Shown: positions 21,163 through 33,875 of the stretch, piece after piece
Layout: each line of letters begins with the position of its first letter
Numbering within the stretch: position 1 is the stretch's first letter
From: Lepiota brunneoincarnata
Lineage: Eukaryota; Basidiomycota; Agaricomycetes; Agaricales; Agaricaceae
DNA length: 64,000 bases
Assembly (NCBI GenBank): GCA_023014365.1
Contig: JAEBUN010000070.1
Coordinates: forward strand, 46,912 to 110,911
Reading direction: 5' to 3'
Position numbers and translations under genes: made by a program
The notes under the pieces: model-generated
What the model saw: only the letters and a program-made list of their open reading frames with translations
Databases searched by the model: none
What the model was told of the DNA's origin: nothing

Positions 21163-22689
21163 CTCTCATCCTCCATACCTGTGAAATGGGGAAAGGTTGC
21201 ACAGTTGTCATCAGATACTACCATGTGCTTGGTTCTTCAGGTGGGTAAACTATCTCCAAGGAAATTTGGTGGTTTCCTTGATCTCAGTTCTCAATTTGGC
21301 AACTGACAATTGTTGATCTGGAGTAAATCTGGGGGAGAGATCATTGGAGCCCAAAGTGGCAGATCTGGATCAATCTTGATTGGACTAGATTGGCTGTACC
21401 TGATAAGGGAGTAAAAGCACAAGGTATGGTAAGTGGGGGAATTCTAACAAAAACAGATTGAATGTCCTGATTTAGGGGCCAGGTAACCCCCCACATGGGA
21501 ATACTTGGTCCAGGTGCCACCCACATAAGCCGAGTAAGTACTGGTCATTAGTCTATGGTAGTAGGTATCCAGTTGGGTGGCAAAGGATGGGGCATTGGGG
21601 CATTGGGGTTACCTACAGCTTCTTCCATAGGGGTTGCTAATTGGGGAGGTCTGCCACCTGGACCTTGGAGCTCTGAGTGAGTCCACATCTGGGCATGCCC
21701 TGGGGTTAGATCCCCCATGGGTGTTCCATCCAAAGTGGGCAGCACAGGCTTAGGGTACCGAAACAACTCCATGCCATTGGTCCATGGACCTCTGAAAGTG
21801 CAACATGGTTGGCTGTGGGCAAGGCAGAGACCTGGGACAGGTGGGGATCTGGCACTTCTTTCCCTCTTACCACCATCATCCCCCTCTTATATTATTTTCT
21901 ACTCCTAATCTACAGGCAGCTGTCCCATTTTTAGTGGGTTGTCTACACTATACCACCTCTCTTCACCCTTCTGGAGTATCCTGGGGCTGTCTGGGGTTGT
22001 TGGGGAATTGGGTACACCCTTGGCAAAGGTGCTTAATGGCTGGGTATGCTGGCTGCCTGATGAGCTGGTGATTCTGGGCAGCCTCTACTGGGGTCAGTGG
22101 ATCCCTGGCTGGCCAAAATGGGTTGGGAGTCCCCCTGGGCATGTCCTAGGTGGGTTTGCAGTGGGACAACCATGCTTCTTGCCAAGCTCTCACAAAACCC
22201 GTAGCAAGTGTGCTTCCCCCAAATATGTACCCCCTTGCAAGTAGGGAGTTTCCTGCTTGAAAACAAGGGCATGCTGTAAGGGCGATCTGGTTGCTGTGTT
22301 GTGTCAGCTGAGCAAGAAGAAACCTTAGTATCATTTCTGGACTTCTACCAAGTACATACCTGAGCAGGGAGAAACCTTAAAGAATTGAGTAAGGTTTCTC
22401 TGAGCTTGCCTACACTACTTATACTACCTGATGTAAGGTCTGAGTTGAGTAATCTACTCTACATAAATGGCCATGAGGTGTCAGGGATGCCTAAAGTGAG
22501 TATAGCTGGGAATGGGCTTGGAATAGGGTCATGCACACCAGTGAGGGTTTGCATCTGTGTTGGAGGGGTGTAGGAGGGAATTCTGAGTACTGGGGTGCTG
22601 GGGGGACAGATTTCTGGGCCCAGGGAGGCTGGAAATCGGATTTCCGAGCATTGGGAGGCTGGGAATCAGATTTCCAAGTACAGGGAGGT
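21163..22689. other. Unassigned, CpG-poor repeat-like region
   Basis: No gene is recognised. About 21690-21860 is an inverted, diverged copy of 41885-42056 (shared blocks CCCACTTTGGATGGAACACCC, GAGGTCCATGGACCA, CTGTCCCAGGTCTCTGCC on the minus strand here), which marks a dispersed repeat of unknown type. A CATTGGGG duplication is at 21592-21607. The right end (22560-22689) contains degenerate GGGAGGCTGGAA(T/A)TC repeats that run up to G2. Confidence 0.35.
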
Positions 22690-23351
22690 TGTCACATCCA
22701 TGCCAACTCAGAGTCTAATCACTTAAACTTTGGCTTCTCAACTCCATGTATGTTCCACACAACAACCCTCTGCCCTCTGACTCAGCTCCAACTTGCTCCA
22801 ACCGCAACCCACTGCCCCAACCATGTGACCACCTCCACATGTGCCATGGTCACCTGACCCTTGGTGTCTCTAGTTCCCAGTCTCCATTTCCTGTCCATAG
22901 TCAAGATACGTTATCAGTCTCCATACCTGTACCAGTTTCCATTCCATTTGTAATCTGTTTGTAATCTGTTTGTAACTATATTGGTCTCCACTTCGCTCTG
23001 CACATAGTCAGTACGAGTCATAGTTTGTAAGGCCAGTAGTATATATACCATAGGTACTTGGCTTGTACTCTTCAGTCTGATAATCAAATCGAGCAGCAGA
23101 CCAGCTCCCTGTTCCATATCCTCTCCTCTCTTCTGCCTCACTCCGCTTTGGCTCCAACTCCCTGAAATACAGACTAGGACAGCAGGAGGGCACAGCACAT
23201 AAGCTGAGGCTGCAAGTCCAACCCCCCACCCAAAGTACTCTGCCTTGGTTCCAAAGTCTATGTACTGACTTCAACCCATCCCCCAGTTACCTTATATCAA
23301 GGATACCACCCTGACCCTCTGCTTTGGTCCCAACCCACACCAGCTCTAACA
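22690..23351 (+). repeat. 5' LTR of G2
   Basis: It begins TGTCACATCC and ends CAGCTCTAACA. The TATA tract (about 23039-23047) and predicted RNA start AGTCTGATAAT (23074-23084) are kept, as is the complementary primer site at 23354-23364. Confidence 0.9.
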
Positions 23352-23403
23352 GTATTATCAGACTCAAACTCCTCCTGTCCACCACACTCTGAATTTTTCT
23401 AAC

Positions 23404-24810
23404 CATGGTCTCTTGAACAGTTACCTGTACTCACACTCTGGTAACTCCAGCTGCTCACTGTAGCAAATGCATAACTTGACAACCTCCTTCTGAGGAACTG
23501 CAACCTGGCTCCCCAAGGGTTTCTCACTCTCACCAACAATCAGTCATGCCCTCAACTCCAGACCAATTTTCCGAAGATATACAACCCTCATTATTCCAGA
23601 CCCCTGACAGCCCCGACAATGGCCCCAACCCCAATCCTGATCCCAGCGACCCTGGTGATCCCGATGACTATCCTGACAATGGGGACAGGCCCCCAGGCAA
23701 CGACAAACCATCAGACAATAGCAACAACAACAACAACATCCCACCTGGCAACAACCAGGACAACCATGATAGACTCCTGCTCCAAGTTTTCCAATGCATA
23801 GCTGACCAAATGGACAGCTGTGGGAACTCTCAAGCCCCACAGCCTCCCTGAACTCCCCATACCAAAGCTCACAAACCTGACATCTTTACAGGTTCCGACC
23901 CTGCCAAACTCAAACCCTTCCTCTTCCAATGTTGACTCTATTTCTGTACCAACCCAGCCCAGTTTGCTATCCCCGCCACCAAGGTCAACTTTGTATTGAT
24001 GTATCTTACAGGTGTGGCCCAGCAACACTTCAAAATTGGCCTTGACAAGGCTGACAACCATGGAATAATGCACAACTGGATCAAGGACTGGGACCAGTTC
24101 ACCCTGGAACTGCAGACCAATTTTGGTCCCATGGATCCGACCGGAGAAGCTGCTGAGCAGCTTGACTCCCTCCGAATGCGCTACAACAAGAAGATTGCCA
24201 TCTACAACATCAACTTTCTCCGCCTAGCTGGCCAACTCCGCTGGGGTGACAAAGTATTTTGTCACCACTACTACAAAGGCCTCCCCAACCGCATCCAGGA
24301 CATCCTGTCCAATTGGCCCAATGGCAACCCCGACACCTTCATCGAAATGCAGGCAGCAGTGATGAAGATTGACGCCTGCTATTGGGAACACCAGCGCAAG
24401 AAGGCCCCTGCCAAAGCCGCTTCAGACCCAACTGCCTCTAGGAAACCTGGAGGCAATCCATCCCCATCCACCTTGTCCAACACACAACCTGCTGCCAAGC
24501 CTGCCAATAGTAACAACAAAGGCAGCACCCCCAACAACAACAACTTCAAGGGTACTCCGCCCAACCTATCCACTGGTCAGAAATTGGCCCTGCCCAAATC
24601 CGACCTTACTAGTAAACTTGGTAAGGACAGTAAATTAACCCCCAAGGAATGTCAATGACATTTCAACAATAACCTCTGCCTTGTCTGTGCAGATCCCAAT
24701 CACAGGGCTGCCAACTGTGACAAGAAGAAATTCCCTGATGCCAAGGCTAAAGGCCAACAGGCTCAGCTTCCCAAGACAGATGTGCCAGCTCTCCCAAGCT
24801 CAGAAAAATA
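23404..24810 (+). pseudogene. G2 gag, decayed
   Basis: The ATG at 23404 is kept but codon 4 is TGA (CGA in G1). Further stops lie in the N-terminal third. The capsid part is open from 23996 to 24658 (HFKIGLDKADNH, GDKVFCHHYYKGLP). The knuckle CLVCADPNHRAANC is intact near 24676-24720. The stretch 24647-24665 shows four consecutive CpGs of G1 all changed to TpG or CpA. The A5-TAG end and -1 pol frame are as in G1. Confidence 0.88.
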
Positions 24811-26406
24811 GTTGGTGGTCCTCAGGCCTCTGCACAGATTGAGGATCGCATTGAACTCTGCTATGCTCCAGAGAGTTTCTGTCTCAATGTGTCTGCTCTT
24901 TCCAACCCGAACTCTTTTCACATTACATTAACTTCTCCTTTAGTTACTTCTTTATCTTCTGTTTCCGCTTCCATACTCTCCGCTTCAGACCTGCTTTCTA
25001 CAATGGACAATATAGTTAGTTCTGATTTCTCTTCTCTTTCTCCTTTCAAAGCTCTTGTTGATAGCGGTTCTACTCACTGTTTTGTGGACTCATCTTTTGT
25101 TTGTTCTCATATTATTCCAACCTCATCCATCCTGGCTATTGAACTTTGGTTATTTGATGGGACCTCAAATGCCTACATTATGGAGCTTGCGCAACTGCCT
25201 GTATCTTTCCCCTCTGGTAAATCTATTATCTTGGACACTTATGTCACCTGGCTCAACTCTTCTTGTTCTGTGGTCTTAGGACACAACTGGCTCACCCGCT
25301 ACAATCCATTGATTGACTGGGCTTTGGGCAGTATCACTTTCTGGCCATCCCTACTCAAGAATCCTGCTTCCATCTCTACCTGCATCACACCCACATCGGC
25401 CCTGCCTATGGCCACCCCTGACACTCCTGACCTAGGTTCACCACCCCTGTCTGGGACCTTGTCCCAATCTGTCCCCATCGCAAAACTGCACATCTCCCTG
25501 ATAAATGCCCCTGCCTTTATCTGCGCTGCCAAGCTCCCTGGTTCCCAACAATTCCGAATCAATCTCTCTGCTGCCTCCACATTGGCCATGTCCTCTTCTG
25601 TCTCCAAAGACCTGGCTGACCTCTCATCCATCCCCAAGGAATGCCACAAGTTTGCTGATGTTTTCAGTAAATCGTGTGCTGACACACTCACTCCACACTG
25701 CCCTTACAACCTCCAGATTAACCTTGAGGACAGCAGTCAACCTCCAGTCAGTACCATTTACTCCCTTTCACAATCAGAGCTTGGAGCTCTACATGATTTC
25801 ATTGATGAACATTTATCTATTGGCTTCATTCGCCCCTCCACTTCTCCTCATGGAGCCCCAGTCCTCTTCATAAAGAAAAAGGATGGCTCCCTCCATTTAT
25901 GTGTTGATTTTAGAGGTCTCAACTGTATTACCAAGAAGGACCATTACCCCCTTCCGCTCATCTCCGACCTCTTAGACTCCCCTTGCAAAGCCTGCATATA
26001 TACCAAAATTGACCTCCATCATGCTTACCATCTTGTCTGTGTTGCTGATGGCAACAAATGGAAGACTGCCTTTTGGACCCGCTACGGCTCTTTTGAATGG
26101 ATGGTTATGCCTTTCAGCCTCACCAATGCCCCCACCACCTTCCAGCAGTTCATGAACGATATATTCAAGAACATGCTTGATGTCTGCATTACTATCTATC
26201 TTGACGACATTCTGATATACTCCAACAATCATAGTATCCATCATGACCAAGTCAAGGAAGTCCTCAAGCAGCTCTGACAACACAGTCTATACACCCACCC
26301 CAACAAATGCCAGTTCCACTCTGACACAGTGGAATACCTCAGCTACATCCTTTCCCCCGATGGTCTCTGAATGGACCAATCTAAGGTCAAGACCATCCAG
26401 GAGTGG

Positions 26407-27066
26407 TGTTAGAGCCGGTGCGGGTCGGGACCGAGGCGGAGGGTCAGGGTGGTAACCTTGATATAAGGTAACCGGGGGACAGGGCGAAGTCAGTACATAG
26501 ACTTCGGGACCGAGGCAGAGTACGTCGGGCGGGGGGTTGGACTTGCAGCCTCAGCATATGTGCTGTGCCCTCCTACTGTCCTAGTCTGTATTTCAGGAAG
26601 TCGGGGCCGAAGCGGAGCGAGGCAGAAGAGAGGAGAGGATAGAGAACAGGGAGCTGGTCCGCTGCTCGAATCGATTATCAGACTGAGGAGTACAAGCCAA
26701 GTACCTACAGTATATATACTACTGGCCTTACAAACTATGACTCGTACTGATTACATGCAGAGCGAAGCAGAGGCCGATATAGTTACAACGGATTACGAAC
26801 AGATTACGAATGGAATGGAAACCAGTACAGGTATGGAGACCGATAACGTATCGTGACTACGGACGGGAAATGGAGACTGGAACTAGAGACACCGAGGGTC
26901 AGGTGACCACGGCACGTGTGGAGGTGGTCATGTGATCGGGGCAGTGGGTTGCGGTCGGAGCAAGTCGGGGCCGAGTCGGAGGGCAGAGGGTTGTTGTGTG
27001 GAGCACACGTGGAATCGAGAAGCCGAAGTTTAAGTGATTAGACTCTGAGTTGGCATGGATATGACA
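26407..27066 (-). repeat. Solo LTR of the G1/G3 family in G2 pol
   Basis: The 660-bp LTR lies in inverse orientation (TGTTAGAGCC...GGATATGACA on the plus strand), with target duplication AGTGG at 26402-26406 and 27067-27071. It retains many CpGs, unlike the surrounding G2. It is therefore younger than its host and arose by recombination between the two LTRs of a once complete element. Confidence 0.93.
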
Positions 27067-28991
27067 AGTGGCTGGAACCCAAGAAAGTCAAGGACATCCA
27101 GTCCTTCTTAGGTTTCACCAATTTCTATCGTCGCTTCATTCACGGTTACTCCAACATCGTTGTTCCACTCACTTACCTCACCCGCAAAGACGTAAAATGG
27201 AATTTCACTGACAAATGTCATGAAGCCTTCAGTTCCCTGAAAAAAGCATTCATATCTGCCCCCATCCTCACTCCTTGGGCCCTCAATGCTCAGATCATTG
27301 TTGAGACCGATGCCTCTGACTACGCCCTTGCGGCCATCCTCTCTATCATCACCAATGATGGTGAGGTCCACCCTGTTGCATTCCATTCCCGCACCTTTAA
27401 CATGGCCAAACTTAATTATAACACCCACGACAAGGAACTCCTGGCAATATTTGAAGCTTTTCGCATCTGGTGGCACTACCTAGAAGGTGCCCCCCTTACT
27501 ATTGATGTAGTCACCAACCACAAAAACCTCGAATACTTCTGCACCACCAAAATCCTTACTTGCTGCCAAGCTTGTTGGTCTAAGTTCCTATCCCAATTCC
27601 ACCTTGTCATCTGGTTCTGACCCAGCCACCTCAGCACCAAGCCTGATGCCCTAACTAGACAATGGGACGTCTACCCTAAAGGGGGGAATAGCAACTATGC
27701 ATCAGTCAACCTGCACAACTTCCGGCCTGTGTTCACTCATGAACAGCTCATGGCCTCTGTCCATGCTACCACTCTTTATGCCCCTTCCCTTCACACAGCT
27801 GTAGTCATGGACCTTGATCAGCTACACTGCAACATCCTCACCGCCCTACCAGTGGACCTGACCACTTCTGCCCATCTTGCCAGCCCGGAAGGCCATTGGT
27901 CAGTCAACGATAAGGGTTTCCTCCTCCTAGACGACAGAATCTATGTCCCTGATGCCAACAATCTCTGACTTCGGGTTCTCCAGTACAAGCATGATTATGT
28001 CCTAGCTGGCCACTTTGGTCAGAATAAAACGCTGGAACTCATCCAGCGCGAATACACCTGGCTTAGTGTCTGCACCTTCATCAAGGAGTTCTGTAAGTCT
28101 TGTGTCACCTGTATGAGGTCTAAACCCCAGTGCCACCACCCCTACGGTCTCCTCAAGCAACTCCCCATCCCTGAATGCCCTTGGAATTCAATCTCCATGG
28201 ACTTCATCAAGAAACTCCCTGCCTCCTCTGGCTACAATGCCATCCTAGTAATAGTCAACAGACTCACCAAACAATCCTTATTCATCCCCACCTACAATAC
28301 CGTCACTTCCTCCAACCTCACCTGCCTATTTGTCCTCCACGTCTTCTCCAAACACAGTGTACCTAAACATGTTACCTCCAACTGCGGCTCCAAATTTGTC
28401 TCTCACTTCTTCCATTCATTGGGACAAGCCCTCAACATGAAACTACACTTCACTTCGGGCTACCACCCAGAAGGCAACAGACAGACGGAATGCACCAACC
28501 AGACCCTGGAACAATATCTCCAGGTCTATCATAACTACCAACAGGACAATTGGTCCGAATTACTACCACTAGCTGAGTTTGCTTACAACAACGCTCCTAG
28601 TGCCACCACTGGTATCTCCCCATTCTTTGCTAATAAAGGATACCATCCAAACATCACAGTTCATCCTGAACATGACCTTGCCTCTGCTCAGGCCCGCCAT
28701 TTTGCAGTTGATCTCAATGACCTACATACAACCTTGAAGTCGGAAATAGTGTTAGCCCAGCAATGATACCAGACCTCTGCCGACGCCTACCATCTCCCAG
28801 CTCTGGACTTCAAGGTTGGGCAAAAAGTGTTTATTAAAGCCCAGTTCTTCCGCACCACCCATCCCTCCAAAAAGCTCTCCGAAAAGTTCCTTGGACCCTA
28901 TGAGATCATCGCCCAAGCAGGTACCCACTCCTTCACCCTCTGACTCCCCGACTCTATGTGTGGAGTACACCCAGTTTTCCATGTTTCTATG

Positions 28992-29652
28992 TGTTAGAGC
29001 CGGTGCGGGTCGGGACCGAAGCGGAGGGTCGGGGTGGTATCCTTGATATAAGGTAACCGGGGGACAGGGCAAAGTCAGTACGTAGACTTCGGGACCGAGG
29101 CGGAGTACGTCGGGCGGGGGGTTGGGCTTGCGGCCTCAGCATATGTGCTGTGCCCTCCTACTGTCCTAGTCCGTATTTCAGGAAGTCGGGGCTGAAGCGG
29201 AGCGAGGCAGAAGAGAGGAGAGGATAGAGAACAGGGAGCTGGTCCACTGCTCGATTCGATTATCAGACTGAGGAGTACAAGCCAAGTACCTACGGTATAT
29301 ATACTACTGGCCTTACAAACTATGACTCGTACTGACTATGTGTGGAGCAAAGCGGAGACCGATCTAGTTACAAACGGATTACGAATGGATTACGAATGGA
29401 ATGGAAATGGGTACAGGTATGGAGACTAATAACGTATCTTGACTACGGACGGGAAATGGAGACGGGGGTATGAGGCACCGAGGGTCAGGTGACCACGGCA
29501 TGTGTGGAGGTGGTCGTGTGATCGGGGCAGTGGGTTGCAGTTGGAGCAGGTCGGGGCCGAGTCAGAGGGCAGAGGGTTGTTGTGTGGAACACACGTGGAG
29601 TCGAGAAGCCGAAGTTTAAATGATTAGACTCTGAGTTGGCATGGATATGACA
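28992..29652 (-). repeat. 3' LTR of G3 (element orientation)
   Basis: It begins TGTTAGAGCC directly after CTATG and ends GGATATGACA. The polypurine tract appears as CCCCCCCTTT at about 29656-29665, on the internal side. Confidence 0.93.
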
Positions 29653-29727
29653 GTGCCCCCCCTTTAGGGCCGAGCCTCGAGGCCCAAGGCGGTCTAGGCC
29701 AGGGCCCATCGGAAAGTTCCGGCAGGG

Positions 29728-29736
29728 TATAAAAAA
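29728..29736 (+). promoter_or_regulatory. TATA box of the G3 accessory gene
   Basis: GGGTATAAAAAA is 50 bp upstream of the ATG at 29785, between the LTR and the gene. It matches the box in G1 in sequence and spacing. Confidence 0.65.
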
Positions 29737-29784
29737 TGGTGAACTGGTTCGATTCCAAAAAACACAACTTGACCTCTTACTCCC

Positions 29785-30852
29785 ATGAGCAGACAACCCT
29801 CCCGACAACCGACCGCCGTGGAGCGCAAGGCGCAATTGTTGAGGGAGAAGGCGGAGCGAGAGGAGCGAGAGCAGCTGGAAATCAAGAGGCTGGAGGAGGA
29901 GGAGCAACGAGAGGAGGAGGAGCGGCAGCGGATGATAGCGCTGCGCCAGCGACAAGCGGAGGAGCGGGCGAGAGAGCGTATGGCGGAAGATATCAGGCGG
30001 CAACAAGATGAGGCTGCCGAGGCAGAGCGTCAGGCAATTCGGGCCCGACTCGTCGCAACGACTACGGGGGCCTTGTTGAGCTGTCTGTCGGAAGAACCGA
30101 TGCAGGTAGATACGGAGGAGTCGGATTCTGAATACACGGATAGGGACAAGGCGAGAGATGAGGAGGAGGAGGAGGAGGAGGCCTCTGGGGATTCAGGGGA
30201 TAAGGGTAAGGCAAAGGCAAAGGTGAGGGCGGCCCCATGACGGGGCCATGCAAACGTATTCGGGGGCAAGAACCCCTGCTGGAGGTGCCAGCGGGACGAG
30301 GTCCCGTGTGAGGTCGCCGGCGGGTAAGTCATTTTGAGGGTTTCCGGGCTACATACTGATAGTTTTTTTAGTAACACCAGGAGTTGCCATCGGTGCAGCA
30401 AAATGAAAAAACGGTGCGGGGGTCAAGAGGAGACGGAGCCAAGCGGGGCTGGGGGGATGTCGGGCCAACAATTTGAAGGTGAGTGAGGAGTTTCTGACTG
30501 CGAGGTTTGCTGACCAAATGATCCTGTAGAGCTGAAGCGACTTATCGAGGAGGGGCACCAGAAGACCCTCAAGCAGGTCAATATCATGGAGGTGCAGCTT
30601 GCACAGGCCATCACTCGATTGGGGGAGAGGGTGGACAAGGTCGAGCTGACGGCTGGCTGCTATGAACAGTTGTGGCGTTGGGAGGCGCAGGTGGATGGTA
30701 ACTGGTCGAGTAGGGGTATTACGGAGATGGAGGAGACGGAGGAGTCGGAGGAGCCGGAGAGCATCGGAGGCGTTTCGGAAGAGGAGGTGCGAGGTATGAT
30801 GGAGGATGCGGCGGTGCCGCCCCGCACCTCTGGGAACAATACGGACAGGTAG
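29785..30852 (+). pseudogene. G3 accessory gene: coiled-coil Zn2Cys6 protein, antisense to pol
   Basis: Three exons, 29785-30323, 30372-30478 and 30530-30852, are separated by GT-AG introns of 48 and 51 nt (branch-like TACTGAT in intron 1). Together they encode 322 residues with one in-frame TGA at 30238-30240; G1 has CGG there. Residues about 10-110 are an Arg/Glu/Gln-rich coiled coil, followed by an acidic block (EEEEEEE) and a Lys-rich tract. Cysteines 165, 168, 175, 185, 188 and 195 give CX2CX6C-X9-CX2CX6C, the Zn2Cys6 pattern. Exon 3 encodes a helical segment and an acidic C-terminus. An AATAAA lies at about 30864, so the gene ends just before the convergent pol stop (30912). The G1 and G3 stops are at different places, so the parent gene was intact. 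Confidence 0.9.
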
Positions 30853-33526
30853 TTGTACTTGTCCAATAAATTTTTTTTGTTTCTTGGTGTGGTGGGTGGT
30901 CAGCGGAAAATTCAGAGTGAATGGAGGGGGCCAGGCTTAGCGGGGTAAGAGGAATGGAAAGCCTCTACTAAATCTATGGCATGTTCAAGCTCAGTAGCCG
31001 GTAACCACGAAGACTCTTCTTCGGTGTCTTCATAACCTAACCAAATGACTTTGTAGAGGAGTTTGCATGTGCGGCGCCGATCAATCTTTGAGTTGATGAT
31101 GCGAGCAATTTCGTATTCTGGTTTGCCATCGATAGAAACTGGCACAGGTGGCGGTTCCGATCGGGCAGGTATGGTGTTAGGCGTGGCCGGTTCGAGCATA
31201 GAAACATGGAAAACTGGGTGTACTCCACGCATGGAGTCAGGAAGTCAGAGGGTGAAGGAGTGGGTACCTGCTTGGGCGATGATCTCATAGGGTCCAAGGA
31301 ACTTTTCGGAGAGCTTTTTGGAGGGATGGGTGGTGCGGAAGAACTGGGCTTTAACGAACACTTTTTGCCCAACCTTGAAGTCCGGAGCTGGGAGACGGTG
31401 GGCGTTGGCGGAGGTCTGATATCGTTGCTGGGCTAACGCTATTTCTGACTTCAAGGTGGTATGTAGGTCGTCGAGATCAACCGCAAAATGGCAGGCCCGA
31501 GCGGAGGCGAGATCACGTTCAGGATGAACCGTGATGTTTGGATGGTATCCTTTATTAGCGAAGAACGGGGAGATACCAGTGGTGGCACTAGGAGCGTTGT
31601 TGTAAGCAAACTCAGCTAGCGGTAGTAATTCGGACCAATTGTCCTGTTGGTAGTTACAATAGACCCGGAGATATTGTTCCAGGGTCTGGTTGGTGCGTTC
31701 CGTCTGTCCGTCACCTTCTGGGTGGTAGCCCGAAGTGAAGTGTAGTTTCATGTCGAGGGCTTGTCCCAATGAGCGGAAGAAGTGAGAGACGAATTCGGAG
31801 CCGTGGTCGGAGGTAACATGTTCGGGTACGCCATGCTTGGAGAAGATGTGGAGGACGAATAGGCGGGCGAGGTCAGAGGAGGTGACGGTATCGTAGGTGG
31901 GGATGAATAAGGATTGCTTGGTGAGTCTGTCGACTATTACTAGGATGGCATCGTAGCCGGAGGAGGTGGGGAGTTTCTCGATGAAGTCCATGGAGATTGA
32001 ATTCCAAGGGCATTCAGGGATGGGGAGTTGCTTGAGGAGACCGTAGGGGCGGTGGCGCTGGGGTTTAGACCTCATACAGGTGACACAAGACTTACAGAAA
32101 TCTTTGATGAAGGTGCGGACACTAGGCCAGGTGTATTCGCGCCGGATGAGTTCCAGCGTTTTATTCTGACCGAAGTGGCCAGCTAGGACATGGTCATGCT
32201 TGTACTGGAGGACCCAAAGTCGGAGATTGTCGGCGTCAGGGACGTAGATTCTGTTGTCTAGGAGGAGGAAACCTTTATCGTTAACTGACCAACGGCCTTC
32301 TGGGCTGGCAAGATGGGCAGAGGCGATCAGATCCGCTGGTAGAGCGGCGAGGATATCGCGGTGTAGTTGGTCGAGATCCATGACTACAGCTGCGCGAAGG
32401 GAAGGGGCGTAAAGAGTGGTGGCACAGACGGAGGCCGCGAGCTGTTCATGAGTGAACACAGGCCGGAAGTTGTGCGGGTTGACTGATGCATAGTCGCTAT
32501 TCCCCCCTTTAGGGTAGACGTCCCATCGTCTAGTTAGGGCATCAGGCTTGGTGCCGAGGTGGCTGGGTCAGAACCGGATGACGAGGTGGAATTGGGATAG
32601 GAACTCGGACCAACGAGCTTGGCGGCGAGTAAGGATCTTGGTGGTGCAGAAGTATTCGAGGTTTTTGTGGTCGGTGACTACATCAATAGTGAGAGGGGCA
32701 CCCTCAAGATAGTGCCGCCAGATATGAAAAGCCTCGAATATCGCCAGGAGTTCCTTATCGTGGGTGTCATAATTAAGTTCGGCCATGTTAAAGGTGCGGG
32801 AATGGAATGCAACAGGGTGAACCTCACCGTCATCAGTGATGATAGAGAGGATAGCCGCAAGGGTGTAGTCGGAGGCGTCGGTCTTGACAATGATCTGAGC
32901 GTCGGGGGCCCAAGGAGTGAGGACGGGGGCGGATATGAATGCTTCTTTCAAGGAACTGAAGGCTTCACGGCATTTGTTGGTGAAATTCCATTTCACGTCT
33001 TTGTGGGTGAGGCAAGTGAGCGGAACAACGATGTCGGAGTAACTGTGAATGAAGCGACGGTAAAAATTGGCGAAACCTAAGAAGGACTGGATGTCCTTGA
33101 CTTTCTTGGGTTCCAGCCACTCCTGGATGGTCTTGACCTTAGATTGGTCCATTCAGAGACCGTTGGGGGAAAGAATGTAGCCGAGATATTCCACTGTGTC
33201 AGAGTGGAACTGGCATTTGTTGGGGTGGGCGTATAGGCCGTGTTGTCGGAGCCGCTTAAGGACCTCCTTGACTTGGTCACGATGGATACTATGATTGTCG
33301 GAGTATATCAGGATGTCGTCAAGATAGATGGTAATGCAGACGTCGAGCATGTCCTTGAATATATCGTTCATGAACCGCTGGAAAGTGGCAGGGGCGTTGG
33401 TGAGGCCGAAAGGCATAACCATCCATTCGAAGGAGCCGTAGCGGGTCCAAAAGGCGGTCTTCCATTCGTCGCCGTCAGCAACGCGGACAAGATGGTAGGC
33501 GTGTCGGAGGTCGATTTTGGTATATA

Positions 33527-33742
33527 CAGTGACCCACAAAACCGTTCCAATGTTTTGTACTTTTGACTTAAAGTAGTAATAGCTCAGTAAATAAAATAGC
33601 TAAATTTGTGAATATATTTATAAACATAGCCAAATATGTCATATCTGACCCTGCAAAGTCGCGTTATGTAATACTTCTAAATGAGGCAATTATGAATTTT
33701 GTAATCATTTTAAGTCATTGGAACAGTTTTGTCAATAGTAAT
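33527..33742 (+). repeat. Left compound inverted repeat of the Tc1 element
   Basis: The outer end has CAGTGACCCACAAAACCG; the inner end has CATTGGAACAGTTTTGTC, the inverted outer motif with one change. The repeat is thus itself bounded by inverted motifs, giving two presumed transposase sites per end. Confidence 0.85.
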
Positions 33743-33875
33743 TTTTAATACTAATCCAAGCAATCACATGACTCCGTTGATTGTGAATCAACAAGATCAT
33801 GTGACCACGTGTCTTTGACATATAAATAGATGTGCTGACAGCCATGTCCCATCATTCTCAACCCCCCTACCTACC